Origin: Chitinophagaceae bacterium
GTDB taxonomy: Bacteria; Bacteroidota; Bacteroidia; Chitinophagales; UBA10324
Length of the DNA stretch: 64,000 bases
Direction of reading: 5' to 3'
Assembly: GCA_016717285.1 (NCBI GenBank)
Contig: JADKFU010000005.1
Coordinates: forward strand, 1,100,501 to 1,164,500
The notes under the pieces: generated by a model
Seen by the model: the letters and a program-made list of their open reading frames with translations, nothing else
What the model was told of the DNA's origin: nothing
Database searches by the model: none
In this document: piece by piece, positions 9,355 to 18,122 of the stretch
How positions within the stretch are numbered: position 1 is the stretch's first letter
Layout: every line of letters starts with the position of its first letter
Translations under genes and position numbers: made by a program

Positions 9355-10365
9355 ATGGAACTAATAGGACAAAATACTACAGTTGACATCGCTGCACTGA
9401 ATGAGCGCATCAACCGCGAAAGCGCTTTCGTGGAATTGTTGAATATTGAACTGGGCAAAACCATCGTCGGTCAGAAATACATGATTGAACGTCTGATGCT
9501 GGCCATGCTTTCCAACGGACACATCCTGCTGGAAGGTGTTCCCGGACTTGCAAAAACGCTGGCCATCAAATCACTGGCAGCCGCCATTCATGCAAAGTTT
9601 GCACGCATTCAGTTTACACCTGATCTTCTTCCTGCAGATCTTATTGGAACGATGATCTACAGCCAAAAGGATGGTGAATTTGCAGTGAAGAAAGGTCCCA
9701 TCTTCGCCAACTTTGTTTTAGCGGACGAGATTAACCGCGCACCTGCTAAAGTGCAGTCAGCATTGCTGGAAGCGATGCAGGAAAAACAAGTGACTATCGG
9801 CGACAAAACTTTCTTGTTAGATGAACCATTTCTCGTGCTCGCAACGCAAAACCCGATTGAACAGGAAGGAACCTATCCGCTTCCAGAGGCACAGGTCGAT
9901 CGCTTCATGCTGAAAGCAGTGATCAATTATCCGAAGATTGATGAAGAGCAAATGATCATTCGTCAGAACATGCAGATGGCTGACAAAATCATTAATCCTG
10001 TCGTGAACAAGGAAGACATTCTAAGCGCGCGAAAAACTGTGCGGGAAATTTATATGGATGAAAAGATTGAGCGTTATATACTGCACATTGTTTTCGCCAC
10101 CCGCAAACCGGAAGACTATAAGCTCGACAAGCTCAAACCACTGATCAGTTATGGTGGTTCGCCGCGTGCAAGTATCAATCTTGCTGTAGCAGCTAAGGCA
10201 TATGCATTTATAAAAAGAAGAGGCTATGTAATTCCTGAAGATGTTCGTGCTATTTGTTACGACGTGATGCGTCATCGGATTGGACTCACTTACGAAGCAG
10301 AAGCCGATAATGTGACACCGGAAGATGTGATCAGTGAGATATTGAATGCGGTGGAAGTTCCTTAG
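9355..10365 (+). CDS. MoxR-family AAA+ ATPase of the Bat operon
   Basis: A 336-residue ATPase with Walker A GVPGLAKT (61-68), Walker B VLADEI (121-126), the sensor-1 stretch ATQNPIEQEGTYPLPEAQ and the C-terminal lid domain with GGSPRASINL. MoxR proteins act as chaperone-like ATPases for vWA-domain partners. The downstream DUF58, BatA and BatB genes supply those partners, the standard arrangement in Bacteroidota. It opens the operon, with a -7 box shortly upstream. The stop codon is followed after one base by a heptamer repeat array, so the link to the DUF58 gene is interrupted by an inserted gene. Confidence 0.95.
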   Translation: MELIGQNTTVDIAALNERINRESAFVELLNIELGKTIVGQKYMIERLMLAMLSNGHILLEGVPGLAKTLAIKSLAAAIHAKFARIQFTPDLLPADLIGTMIYSQKDGEFAVKKGPIFANFVLADEINRAPAKVQSALLEAMQEKQVTIGDKTFLLDEPFLVLATQNPIEQEGTYPLPEAQVDRFMLKAVINYPKIDEEQMIIRQNMQMADKIINPVVNKEDILSARKTVREIYMDEKIERYILHIVFATRKPEDYKLDKLKPLISYGGSPRASINLAVAAKAYAFIKRRGYVIPEDVRAICYDVMRHRIGLTYEAEADNVTPEDVISEILNAVEVP

Positions 10366-10366
10366 C

Positions 10367-10394
10367 GTTGACAGTTGACAGTTGACAGTTGTGA
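10367..10394. repeat. Heptamer tandem repeat (GTTGACA)
   Basis: Three exact copies of GTTGACA followed by a variant GTTGTGA, starting one base after the moxR stop codon. A related array of opposite sense lies beyond the four-helix-bundle gene at 10846-10900. Confidence 0.85.
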
Positions 10395-10446
10395 GGTTAT
10401 GTCAGGTGTTGACTGATTGAAGTTGAATGGAGCTATAAAATTTGTA

Positions 10447-10821
10447 ATGACAAAATATTCGACATACACTGAATTGAATGTTTGGAAGAAAGCGAGAGTC
10501 CTTGCAGTGAGTGTATATTCTCTTACTGCTCAATTTCCTAAATCTGAACTTTATGGACTCACGTCTCAAATAAGAAGAGCCTCTGTTTCAGTTGCAGCAA
10601 ATATTGCCGAAGGATGCGGCAGGCAATACAAAAAGGAAACATTGCAGTTCTTATTCATTGCAAGAGGTTCACTATTTGAGTTGGAAGCTGAGCTTTACCT
10701 GGCGTTCGACTTTCGCTATATAACCGATAAAGAATTGCAAATTTTATTGGAGACTTTAATCGAATGCAGAAAACTTCTCAGCGGATTCATCAACTATCTG
10801 CAAGCAGCAAAATTGAAGTAA
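10447..10821 (+). CDS. Four-helix-bundle protein (23S rRNA intervening-sequence protein family)
   Basis: A 124-residue protein from the ATG at 10447; a TTG at 10417 in frame is less likely. The motif order is ELNVWKKARVLAVSVYSLT, FPKSELYGLTSQIRRASVSV, AANIAEGCGR, then a helix rich in Glu and Leu, the full pattern of the S23/four-helix-bundle family. In spirochaetes such genes lie in rRNA intervening sequences. In Bacteroidota they are scattered and their function is unknown. Here the gene is inserted exactly between moxR and the DUF58 gene and is bracketed by heptamer arrays, so it looks like a late arrival in the operon. It keeps the operon direction and may be co-transcribed. Confidence 0.92.
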   Translation: MTKYSTYTELNVWKKARVLAVSVYSLTAQFPKSELYGLTSQIRRASVSVAANIAEGCGRQYKKETLQFLFIARGSLFELEAELYLAFDFRYITDKELQILLETLIECRKLLSGFINYLQAAKLK

Positions 10822-10845
10822 CCAAAAAATCGACTTAAGACACCA

Positions 10846-10900
10846 GACAACTCGCAACCGACAACTGACAACTGACAACTGACAACTGACAACTCACAAC
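10846..10900. repeat. Heptamer tandem repeat (AACTGAC)
   Basis: About six consecutive copies of a seven-base unit (core AACTGAC), with degenerate copies at each end. The reverse complement of the unit differs from the GTTGACA array at 10367 by one central base, so the two arrays form an imperfect inverted pair around the four-helix-bundle gene. Confidence 0.85.
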
Positions 10901-10913
10901 ATTGCCACACCCA

Positions 10914-11828
10914 ATGATCAACCTTCATCCTTCCTCCTCCGACAAGCGTAAAAAACTCCGTCGCATCGAGATCAAAACGCGGAAGTTGTCCAACCAGATT
11001 TTTTCGGGCAGTTACCACTCTGCGTTTAAGGGAAGGGGAATTTCTTTCAGTGAAGTGCGTGAATACCAGTTTGGTGATGACCTGCGGACGATTGACTGGA
11101 ATGTAACCGCAAGGCATGATAAACCTTTTGTAAAAGTATATGAAGAAGAACGTGAACTTACATTGATGCTCATGATTGATGTGAGCCGTTCGTCTTTTTT
11201 CGGAACGCAGAATGAATTTAAAAATCACATCATCGCCGAGATCAGCGGCATCCTTGCTTTCTCCGCCATCACCAACAATGATAAAGTAGGCGTGATTTTT
11301 TTCAGCAGCAAGGTGGAAAAATTTATTCCTCCAAAAAAAGGAAAGACACACATCCTCCGCATCATTTCAGAGATCTATGATTTTCATCCAATGCATACGG
11401 GAACCAACATGGCCGAAGCATTGAAATATTTGAACAACGTGGTGAAGAAAAAATGCATCACCTTCCTGATATCAGATTTTATGAATCCGGTTACCGAAAA
11501 TGGAAATGGTAAAGAATTGAAAAACTCGGTGAACATCGTCGCACGAAAGCATGACCTTATCGGTTTGCACATCTATGATGAAAGGGAAGTTAATCTTCCA
11601 AATATCGGCTTGATAAAAGTGGCGGATGCGGAAACCGGCAAAGAATTCTGGATCGATACTTCGAAAAGGACATTGCGTGAAAAATACACGAAAGACTTCA
11701 GGGAAAATCTTCGTTTTGTAAAAGACCTTTTTGGAAAAAGCGGCGCGCAACTGGAATCCATAAAAACGGAGGACAGCTATGTTATTGCTTTGATGAATAT
11801 GTTTAAACAACGGGAGATGAGAAGATGA
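10914..11828 (+). CDS. DUF58 domain protein of the Bat operon
   Basis: About 304 residues from the ATG at 10914; a TTG at 10902 is an alternative. The DUF58 signature is clear: FSGSYHSAFKGRGISFSEVR, then EYQFGDDLRTIDWNVTARHD, followed by a vWA-like domain whose metal site starts at MIDVSRSS. The family is nearly always encoded next to MoxR and is thought to be its client or partner in envelope stress tolerance; no enzymatic activity is established. No membrane segment is apparent. The stop overlaps the start of the next gene in an ATGA arrangement, so the two are translationally coupled. Confidence 0.93.
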   Translation: MINLHPSSSDKRKKLRRIEIKTRKLSNQIFSGSYHSAFKGRGISFSEVREYQFGDDLRTIDWNVTARHDKPFVKVYEEERELTLMLMIDVSRSSFFGTQNEFKNHIIAEISGILAFSAITNNDKVGVIFFSSKVEKFIPPKKGKTHILRIISEIYDFHPMHTGTNMAEALKYLNNVVKKKCITFLISDFMNPVTENGNGKELKNSVNIVARKHDLIGLHIYDEREVNLPNIGLIKVADAETGKEFWIDTSKRTLREKYTKDFRENLRFVKDLFGKSGAQLESIKTEDSYVIALMNMFKQREMRR

Positions 11829-12832
11829 CGGGAATGAAAATTGGAAAGGAAAAATCTGCGATGGAGAAATGGTTCCACGCTATTCTTAGAAAGTTTTTAT
11901 TGCATGCACCATTGTTAGGGCTGGCAATTATATGCTTTGCACACACAAATATCTCAGCGCAAGACAAATCAGTAACACTGAAGCCTGATTCCACGCACAT
12001 CGTAATCGGAGACTTTCTGCAATTAAAACTTACGGTGCTTGCTTCCGATGAATTCATGGTCAGCTTGCCGGCGGTTAAAGACACGGTGGGAAAAATGGAG
12101 CTGGTGAAGGTGTCAAAGATTGATACTGCTATTCATGATCAAAGTAAAGCATTCACACAAACATATACGGTATCAGCTTACGATTCGGGAAGCTATCGTG
12201 CTGGTCCGGTATTGGTATTGTTCAAAAGTAAAAACGGAAGTGTCGACAGTTTGTATTCAGACTCCTTTATGATTCAGGTCTCGACGTTGCCTGTTGATAC
12301 TTCGAAGGCATTCAAAGCAATCAAGGAACCCGTTGATGTGCCCTATACATTTAATGAATTCATTCCGCTGATTTCAGGAGGCTTGCTTTTGATTGCTATC
12401 ATCATAGCGATGGTTTGGTATTTCCGGTGGAGAAGAAAAAACAGGAAACCAAAAGTGATTGAAAGGCCAAAACCGAAAGATCCACCGCATGTTTGGGCAA
12501 GAAAAGAATTAAAAAAGCTGGAGGAAGAGAAACTTTGGCAGAAGGATGAAATCAAGCAGTATTATAGCAGGCTGACGGATATTTTGAGACTGTACCTTGA
12601 ATACCGATACAACTGGTTTGCGCTGGAATCGACTACAGAAAAAATCAGGGAAGACATCAATGACTATGCAATGAGTGAAGATGCAAAGAAGAATTTACTG
12701 ACTGTTTTAAATGAAGGTGATCTTGTAAAATTTGCAAAGCGAATTCCGATGCCGGATGAAAATGTGAGGGTGTTGGAGAGAGCTTATCAGTTTGTTGATT
12801 TGACAGAGATGAAGGAAACGGTGAAGGAGTAG
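11825..12832 (+). CDS. Bat operon membrane protein with extracytoplasmic N-terminal domain
   Basis: A 335-residue protein with an N-terminal export signal (LGLAIICFAHTNISAQ), a beta-rich domain of about 140 residues that recalls the N-terminal domains of BatD, one membrane helix near 178-198 (PLISGGLLLIAIIIAMVWYF), a basic RRKNRKPK stretch and an alpha-helical cytoplasmic domain (PPHVWARKELKKLEEEKLWQ). This is the protein normally found between DUF58 and BatA in Bacteroidota; its tail resembles DUF4381-type proteins. It probably links the cytoplasmic MoxR/DUF58 pair to the periplasmic Bat complex. That role is inferred from position only. Confidence 0.75.
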   Translation: MTGMKIGKEKSAMEKWFHAILRKFLLHAPLLGLAIICFAHTNISAQDKSVTLKPDSTHIVIGDFLQLKLTVLASDEFMVSLPAVKDTVGKMELVKVSKIDTAIHDQSKAFTQTYTVSAYDSGSYRAGPVLVLFKSKNGSVDSLYSDSFMIQVSTLPVDTSKAFKAIKEPVDVPYTFNEFIPLISGGLLLIAIIIAMVWYFRWRRKNRKPKVIERPKPKDPPHVWARKELKKLEEEKLWQKDEIKQYYSRLTDILRLYLEYRYNWFALESTTEKIREDINDYAMSEDAKKNLLTVLNEGDLVKFAKRIPMPDENVRVLERAYQFVDLTEMKETVKE

Positions 12833-12844
12833 ATGTGATGTTAA

Positions 12845-12988
12845 ATAATATCGAAAATTATCCGCCAGGCATCCTTGTCAGCACAACCATCATTGATTGC
12901 AAAGGCTTTGCCTGAAATCAATGAACTGATTTCAATTTTTGTGAAAAGCATTGCAACTGCAGCAACCAATTTGAAAACTGAATTATAA
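12845..12988 (+). pseudogene. Possible remnant of a second four-helix-bundle gene
   Basis: An open frame of 47 codons without a start codon, ending at a TAA. The translation (LIAKALPEINELISIFVKSI followed by ATAATNLKTEL) is amphipathic and reads like the last helix of a four-helix-bundle protein. The rest of the gene is gone. It fills most of the gap between the membrane protein gene and batA, a second place in this operon that such a gene may have entered. The match is by eye and short, so confidence is limited. Confidence 0.35.
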
Positions 12989-13020
12989 AAAGAAAACAAA
13001 AGTGAACCCAACGAATAATA

Positions 13021-13179
13021 AACAAACTCGTTCTGAAATCAAAACTCATTAATCAATATTCCAAATGAAAGCTTAAACCTTAAACCTGTAAGAAAGAACA
13101 ACTAATAGCATAAAGCTTCATTAACAAACTCGTTCTAAAATCAAAAATCGTTAATCGGTGTTCGTTATTCCAAATGAAT
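13021..13179. repeat. Imperfect direct repeat pair upstream of batA
   Basis: Two copies of a roughly 50-base sequence, 13021-13070 and 13123-13179, both starting AACAAACTCGTTCT and ending ATTCCAAATGAA. The second carries a short insertion. They lie in the 370-base gap before batA and may carry a promoter or be scars of a lost insertion. Confidence 0.7.
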
Positions 13180-13205
13180 AATTGAATCTGTTCGATATCT
13201 AATCC

Positions 13206-14219
13206 ATGTTTAGCAACCTTTCACATATAGTTTTCGCTGACCAATGGGTTCTCTGGCTCCTTCCCGCAGTAATAGCGCTGGCGATCGCATGGTGGTATTT
13301 TCTTGCTAAGAAAAATAATCCTGCTATGGAACTGTCTTCCACGCGCTCCTTTGCAGGTTATAGAAATCCGTTAAGAGCTTCACTAAAGAAAATGTTGCCG
13401 GCATTGCGTGTGCTCACTATTTTATTGTTGCTCGTAGCGCTTGCCCGGCCACAGACTTCTTATGATGAGCAAAAGGTAACTACAGAAGGAATCGACATTG
13501 TACTTGCTATTGATGTTTCTTCTTCCATGCTGGCGAAGGATTTTTCTCCAAACCGGATGGAGTCGGCGAAAAAGGAAGCCACGAATTTTATTGATGAAAG
13601 ACCACATGACCGTATCGGCCTCGTTATTTTTTCCGGAGAAAGTTTTACGCAATGTCCGGCAACCATCGATCATGCTGTTTTAAAAAAACAATTATCACAA
13701 ATCAGGAATGGTTTGCTGGAAGACGGAACTGCTATTGGAATGGGCCTGGCCACTGCAACCCAGCGCATGAAAGAAAGCAAAGCGAAAAGTAAGGTCGTTA
13801 TCCTGATGACAGACGGCGTAAATAATAAAGGACTGATTGATCCGCTAACTGCCTGCGATATTGCGATGCAATATGGAGTGAGAGTGTACACAATTGGAAT
13901 CGGTACCAATGGCAAAGCGATGACACCCGTTGCCATGAGTCCTGATGGTGATTTTATTTTTGACTACCAGGACGTTCAGATTGATGAAGAATTGCTGAAA
14001 GATATTGCAAAGAAAACCGGAGGTCAATATTTTCGCGCTACGAATAATAAGAAACTTAAAGAAATCTACGCGCAGATTGACAAGCTGGAAAAGACAAAAA
14101 TTGAAATGAGTGCTTTTCAGCGAAAGACGGAGAAATTTCATGCATTCGTTTTATTAGCCGGACTAATTTTACTGGTTGAAATTTTATTGCGTTACCTCTT
14201 TTTAAAAAGTGTACCCTGA
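13206..14219 (+). CDS. batA: Aerotolerance protein BatA (vWA domain membrane protein)
   Basis: A 337-residue protein with two N-terminal membrane helices (about 13-33 and 66-82), a von Willebrand A domain with metal-site motif DVSSS at 103-107, TDG in ILMTDGVNNKG, and a C-terminal membrane helix (FVLLAGLILLVEILLRYLF). BatA and BatB form a membrane complex in Bacteroides; the operon is linked to aerotolerance and virulence, but the biochemical role is not settled. The stop TGA is followed directly by the ATG of batB. Confidence 0.95.
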   Translation: MFSNLSHIVFADQWVLWLLPAVIALAIAWWYFLAKKNNPAMELSSTRSFAGYRNPLRASLKKMLPALRVLTILLLLVALARPQTSYDEQKVTTEGIDIVLAIDVSSSMLAKDFSPNRMESAKKEATNFIDERPHDRIGLVIFSGESFTQCPATIDHAVLKKQLSQIRNGLLEDGTAIGMGLATATQRMKESKAKSKVVILMTDGVNNKGLIDPLTACDIAMQYGVRVYTIGIGTNGKAMTPVAMSPDGDFIFDYQDVQIDEELLKDIAKKTGGQYFRATNNKKLKEIYAQIDKLEKTKIEMSAFQRKTEKFHAFVLLAGLILLVEILLRYLFLKSVP

Positions 14220-15221
14220 ATGTTTCGTTTCGAACATATAGAATATCTCTGGCTGTTGCTGGCAATCTTTCCGGTAACCTTACTATTCCTGTTTTTTTAT
14301 TGGTGGAGAAGCAGGGCGATTGGAAGAATCGGTAACAAAGCACTTGTATTGCAAATGATTCCTGACTTCTCTAACCGCAAGCAGGTGTTGAAGTTTACCT
14401 TGTTGCTGTTCGCATATGTTTTTATTGTGTTGGGATTTGCAAATCCTCAATTGGGCACCAGGCAGGAAAAAGTGAAACGCGAAGGAATTGATGTGATGAT
14501 TGCACTCGACGTTTCCAATTCCATGATGAGTGAAGATGTAAAGCCAAGCCGTTTGGACCGGTCCAAAAATTTCATTTCAAATTTCATAGATAAACTCAGC
14601 AACGACCGGTTAGGTATGATTGTATTTGCAGGTAATGCTTACATGCAAATGCCTTTGACGGTGGATTACAGTGCTGCCAGGTTGTACCTGCGTACTATAA
14701 ATCCTGTCATGATCCCTACACAAGGAACAAATTTTGCGGAAGCGATTGATCTTGCAAATCAGGGTTTCGTAAAAGGTGATAATAGCCACAAAGCGCTCAT
14801 CATCATTACAGACGGCGAAGACAATGAAGGAGGAGTGGATGAAAAAATTGCGGAAGCAGTAAAAGAAGGCGTGAAGATTTATACGATTGGCGTGGGTTCA
14901 GAAAGCGGCTCACCAATTCCGGAGGGCAATGATTTTAAACGGGATGAAAGCGGTAACATCGTGCTTTCGAAACTCAATGAGCAAATGTTGCGCGACATTG
15001 CATCGAAAGGTAGTGGGAAATATTTTTTGTTGGGAAGCGGAAATGATGAAGTAGACGCTGTACTGAAAGAATTGAAAGGGATCAGCACAAAAGAATTCGA
15101 AGAAGTGATCTTTACCGACTTTGACGATTATTTTCAATGGTGCCTGGCTATTGCAACCGTCTTGTTAATGGTTGAATGGTGGTTGAGTGAAAGGAAAACC
15201 AGGTTTTCTTTAAGATTTTAA
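14220..15221 (+). CDS. batB: Aerotolerance protein BatB (vWA domain membrane protein)
   Basis: A 333-residue paralogue of BatA: N-terminal helix at about 10-28, second helix at 59-76, metal-site motif DVSNS at 97-101, TDGEDNEGG, and a C-terminal membrane helix (WCLAIATVLLMVEWWLS). It begins on the base after the batA stop codon, so coupling is likely. BatB is generally paired with BatA in a complex with the TPR protein encoded next. Confidence 0.95.
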   Translation: MFRFEHIEYLWLLLAIFPVTLLFLFFYWWRSRAIGRIGNKALVLQMIPDFSNRKQVLKFTLLLFAYVFIVLGFANPQLGTRQEKVKREGIDVMIALDVSNSMMSEDVKPSRLDRSKNFISNFIDKLSNDRLGMIVFAGNAYMQMPLTVDYSAARLYLRTINPVMIPTQGTNFAEAIDLANQGFVKGDNSHKALIIITDGEDNEGGVDEKIAEAVKEGVKIYTIGVGSESGSPIPEGNDFKRDESGNIVLSKLNEQMLRDIASKGSGKYFLLGSGNDEVDAVLKELKGISTKEFEEVIFTDFDDYFQWCLAIATVLLMVEWWLSERKTRFSLRF

Positions 15222-15259
15222 ATGGTATTAAACTCCACTAAAAATGAAAAAATAGGATC

Positions 15260-16051
15260 ATGGCCTTCTTCAAAATATTGACAAGATTTTCTTTCGCAAT
15301 TATGTGCTTCGCGTTCATCGGCATACGCTATTCGAATGCTCAAATCCCTTTTTCCAACCAGCCGGAAAAAACACAAACACGTTCCGGCAACAATGAATAC
15401 CAGAAGTCAAATTTTACAGAAGCCGAAGCGAACTACAAAAAAGCACTCGACATAAAAAACAATATGCCCGAAGCAACTTTTAACCTCGGCGATGCTGTAT
15501 ATGAACAAAAGCGCTACGAGGATGCGCAGAAACAATTCCAGCTTGCTGCAAAAACAAATGCGGATGTTAGCATGCAGGCAAAAGCTTTTCACAATCTTGG
15601 AAATGCTTACCTGGAACAAAAGAAATATGAAGATGCGATTGCCGCCTATAAAAATGCTTTGAAGATCAATCCTGCTGATGCGGATACAAAATACAATCTT
15701 GCGTTTGCCAATGCCATGCTGCAAAAGAATCAGGATGGAGACGGAAATGATAATAAAAAACAGGATCAAAAGAACCAGGACAATAAGGATCAGAAGGACC
15801 AGCAGAATAAAGATCAACAGAACCAGGATCAGAAAGACCAACAAAATAAGGATCAGGAAAACAAAGATCAACAGGCAAATAACCAGGATCAAAAAGACAA
15901 CCAGCAGCAACAACCTCAAAAATCCGGGCTTACCAGGCAGGAAGCAGACCAGTTATTAGCTGCACTTGAAAATGAAGAACAAAAAGTAAATCAGAAAATG
16001 CAGAAGAAACAAATGAAAGGGGTGAGGGTGAGAATTAAGAAGGACTGGTAA
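15260..16051 (+). CDS. batC: BatC-like TPR protein with Asn/Gln/Asp/Lys-rich segment
   Basis: A 263-residue protein with a signal peptide (about 1-28, ending SNAQ), two to three tetratricopeptide repeats (NEYQKSNFTEAEANYKKALD, FHNLGNAYLEQKKYEDAIAA), and then some 65 residues made almost only of N, Q, D and K in NKDQ/NQDQ units. A short basic C-terminus follows. BatC proteins in other Bacteroidota have the same TPR plus low-complexity layout. It probably scaffolds the BatA/BatB complex on the periplasmic side. The low-complexity segment is encoded by a degenerate repeat that is prone to length change. Confidence 0.88.
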   Translation: MAFFKILTRFSFAIMCFAFIGIRYSNAQIPFSNQPEKTQTRSGNNEYQKSNFTEAEANYKKALDIKNNMPEATFNLGDAVYEQKRYEDAQKQFQLAAKTNADVSMQAKAFHNLGNAYLEQKKYEDAIAAYKNALKINPADADTKYNLAFANAMLQKNQDGDGNDNKKQDQKNQDNKDQKDQQNKDQQNQDQKDQQNKDQENKDQQANNQDQKDNQQQQPQKSGLTRQEADQLLAALENEEQKVNQKMQKKQMKGVRVRIKKDW

Positions 16052-16116
16052 TTGAAGTGGTTTCTTTCAACAGTCGCAGTGGCGTTTCTTTGAAATTTGT
16101 AATGCTGATAGAAAGT

Positions 16117-16195
16117 ACCCTTCGACAAGTTCGGGGAGCGGCATCGATGGAAAGCGCTTCTTCGCAAGGCACCGTTCCTGAGCCTGTCGATGGGC
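16117..16195. repeat. Imperfect inverted repeat between batC and batD
   Basis: A left arm at 16117-16141 (ACCCTTCGACAAGTTCGGGG onward) and a right arm at 16172-16195 (CGTTCCTGAGCCTGTCGATG inside it) are near reverse complements, separated by about 30 bases. This looks like an interspersed palindromic repeat; it could also shape the mRNA between the two genes. Confidence 0.6.
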
Positions 16196-16249
16196 TTTAA
16201 ATAAAATGATAATTAATTGATGCGATTCACAACATGCTATATAGGAATA

Positions 16250-18115
16250 ATGCAGTTTACTTTTAAAATACAAACCATCGCGATAAGACTTGTCTTCATT
16301 GTATTGTTCATGAGCGCATGCCAGTCTTTCGTTCATGCACAAGTAAGATTTTCTGCAACGGCTCCGAAATCAGTTCCGGAGAATCAGAATTTCAATCTCA
16401 CTTTCACGGTAGAAAATGCAAATGGCGGTAACCTGAAACTCCCATCGCTGAATGATTTTTCATTGCTCGGTGGTCCGAATACATCGTCAAGTATGCAGAT
16501 CATCAATGGCAGCGTATCTCAATCTGCAAGTTATACATATGTGCTTCGTCCTAAAAAGCAAGGCACTTTTAAAATCGGCGCAGCAACAATTGAAGTAGGT
16601 GGCAATACGATGCAGTCAAATGAATTAAGCATTACAGTAACTGCTCCTTCTTCCCAACAACAAACACAACAGGGAAATACTTACAATCAACAACAACAAG
16701 AACCGCAAAGCAATGCCGATCTTGCAAAGCAATTGAAGGATGATGTCTTTGTAAGAGTATTGTTAAGCAGAAGCGCTGTTTATAAAGGGGAATTGCTGAC
16801 TGCAACTTACAGACTTTATTTCCGTCAGAACCTGAATGGTTTCACGCTCAGCAAAGCACCATCGCTGGATGGATTCTGGAGTAAAGAAGTGGAGTTGGAT
16901 CCAAACAGGAAGCAGGCCGTTGAGATATTCAACGGACAGAAATATTACGTGATTGATATTCTCAGATACAATTTGTATCCGCAACGTTCGGGTACTTTAC
17001 AGATAACACCCGCTGAAATTTCCACCTCAGCGCGTATCGTGGTACAGTCGAAGTCGAATGATCCTTTTGAAAATTTCTTCAACATGGGACAGGCACAGGA
17101 TGTGCCGCTCAAGCTGAAAACAGAAGCTGCTTCAGTAAATGTGAAAGATTTGCCGGAAGATGGCAGGCCCGGAGATTTTACGGGCGCTGTCGGCAAATTT
17201 AATTTTGAAACATCATTGTCTGCAACAGAAACAAAAACAGATGACCCGGTAACCTATACGATAAAAATTTCGGGAAGTGGCAACCTGAGTTTGATTGATG
17301 CACCATCTGTTCAGTTGCCCGGTGGTTTTGAAGTGTATGATCCGAAGGTGAAAGAGAAAATTTCAAACAATGAGGCTGGCATCAGCGGATCGAAGCAATA
17401 TGATTATCTGATCGTACCACGATTGCCGGGAGATTATAAAATTGGCGGACAAAATTTTTCTTATTTCGATCCTGCTTCGGGTAAATATGTTACGATCAAT
17501 GCGCCTGAATTTCCGCTGAAAATAACAGGAGAACCTTCTAAAAATGCGAATACCGGATCTTCATCTTACACAGCACAACGCGATATTTCTATGCTGGGCG
17601 AAGACATCAGGTATATCAAAACTTCAGTCCCTGAATTTGACCGTGATCAAAATTCATTTTTTGGTTCAGCAGGCTTTATAGCGTTATATACATTTCCTTT
17701 TCTTGCTTTTATCGGCTTACTCGCGGTAAGAAAGAAAAATGAAAATCTTGCTGCAGATATTACCGGAACAAAAAGAAGAAAGGCATTGAAGGTATCGAAG
17801 AAACGTTTGCTGCAGGCAGAGAAGAACCTTGCACATAAGGAGAAGAAGAAATTTTATGAGGAAGTATCGCTTGCCATCTGGGGTTATCTCGGCGACAAGT
17901 TGAACATTGATCTCGCGGAACTTTCGAAAGAATCAGTGGATGAAAAATTATTTGCGAGAAATGTGAAGCCAGATACAATAGCGAGATTGAAGCAACTTCT
18001 GAATTCATGTGAAGTATCACTTTACGCGCCATCAGCAGATGATTCCGGGATGAAAATCGATTATACCACCGCGCTTAATTTAATTGCAGACCTCGAAGAT
18101 GAAATCAGAAGTTAG
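16250..18115 (+). CDS. batD: Aerotolerance protein BatD (oxygen tolerance, Ig-like domains)
   Basis: About 621 residues from the ATG at 16250, chosen because it gives a proper signal peptide ending SFVHAQ; an in-frame ATG at 16220 is possible. BatD-type beta domains follow (VRFSATAPKSVPENQNFNLT, NLKLPSLNDFSLLGGPN, YVLRPKKQGTFKIGAATIEV), then a Gln-rich linker, further beta domains with LIDAPSVQLPGGFEVYDPKV, a membrane helix near residues 475-495 and a helical cytoplasmic tail. This is the usual BatD layout and length. It anchors in the inner membrane with a large periplasmic part. Confidence 0.92.
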   Translation: MQFTFKIQTIAIRLVFIVLFMSACQSFVHAQVRFSATAPKSVPENQNFNLTFTVENANGGNLKLPSLNDFSLLGGPNTSSSMQIINGSVSQSASYTYVLRPKKQGTFKIGAATIEVGGNTMQSNELSITVTAPSSQQQTQQGNTYNQQQQEPQSNADLAKQLKDDVFVRVLLSRSAVYKGELLTATYRLYFRQNLNGFTLSKAPSLDGFWSKEVELDPNRKQAVEIFNGQKYYVIDILRYNLYPQRSGTLQITPAEISTSARIVVQSKSNDPFENFFNMGQAQDVPLKLKTEAASVNVKDLPEDGRPGDFTGAVGKFNFETSLSATETKTDDPVTYTIKISGSGNLSLIDAPSVQLPGGFEVYDPKVKEKISNNEAGISGSKQYDYLIVPRLPGDYKIGGQNFSYFDPASGKYVTINAPEFPLKITGEPSKNANTGSSSYTAQRDISMLGEDIRYIKTSVPEFDRDQNSFFGSAGFIALYTFPFLAFIGLLAVRKKNENLAADITGTKRRKALKVSKKRLLQAEKNLAHKEKKKFYEEVSLAIWGYLGDKLNIDLAELSKESVDEKLFARNVKPDTIARLKQLLNSCEVSLYAPSADDSGMKIDYTTALNLIADLEDEIRS

Positions 18116-18122
18116 AAATGTG

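Noticed and set aside
10846..10900. Heptamer array considered as a CRISPR or phase-variation tract
   Set aside because: The unit is seven bases with no spacers, so it is not CRISPR; it lies outside coding sequence, so slippage would not shift a gene's frame.
10794..11351. Reverse-strand 185-residue frame opposite DUF58
   Set aside because: Antisense shadow of the well-supported DUF58 gene; its C-terminus is just the translated heptamer array.
15407..15919. Reverse-strand 170-residue hydrophobic frame opposite batC
   Set aside because: It is the antisense of the Asn/Gln/Asp/Lys repeat in batC, which reads as Leu/Val/Ile on the other strand. It has no domain and no promoter.
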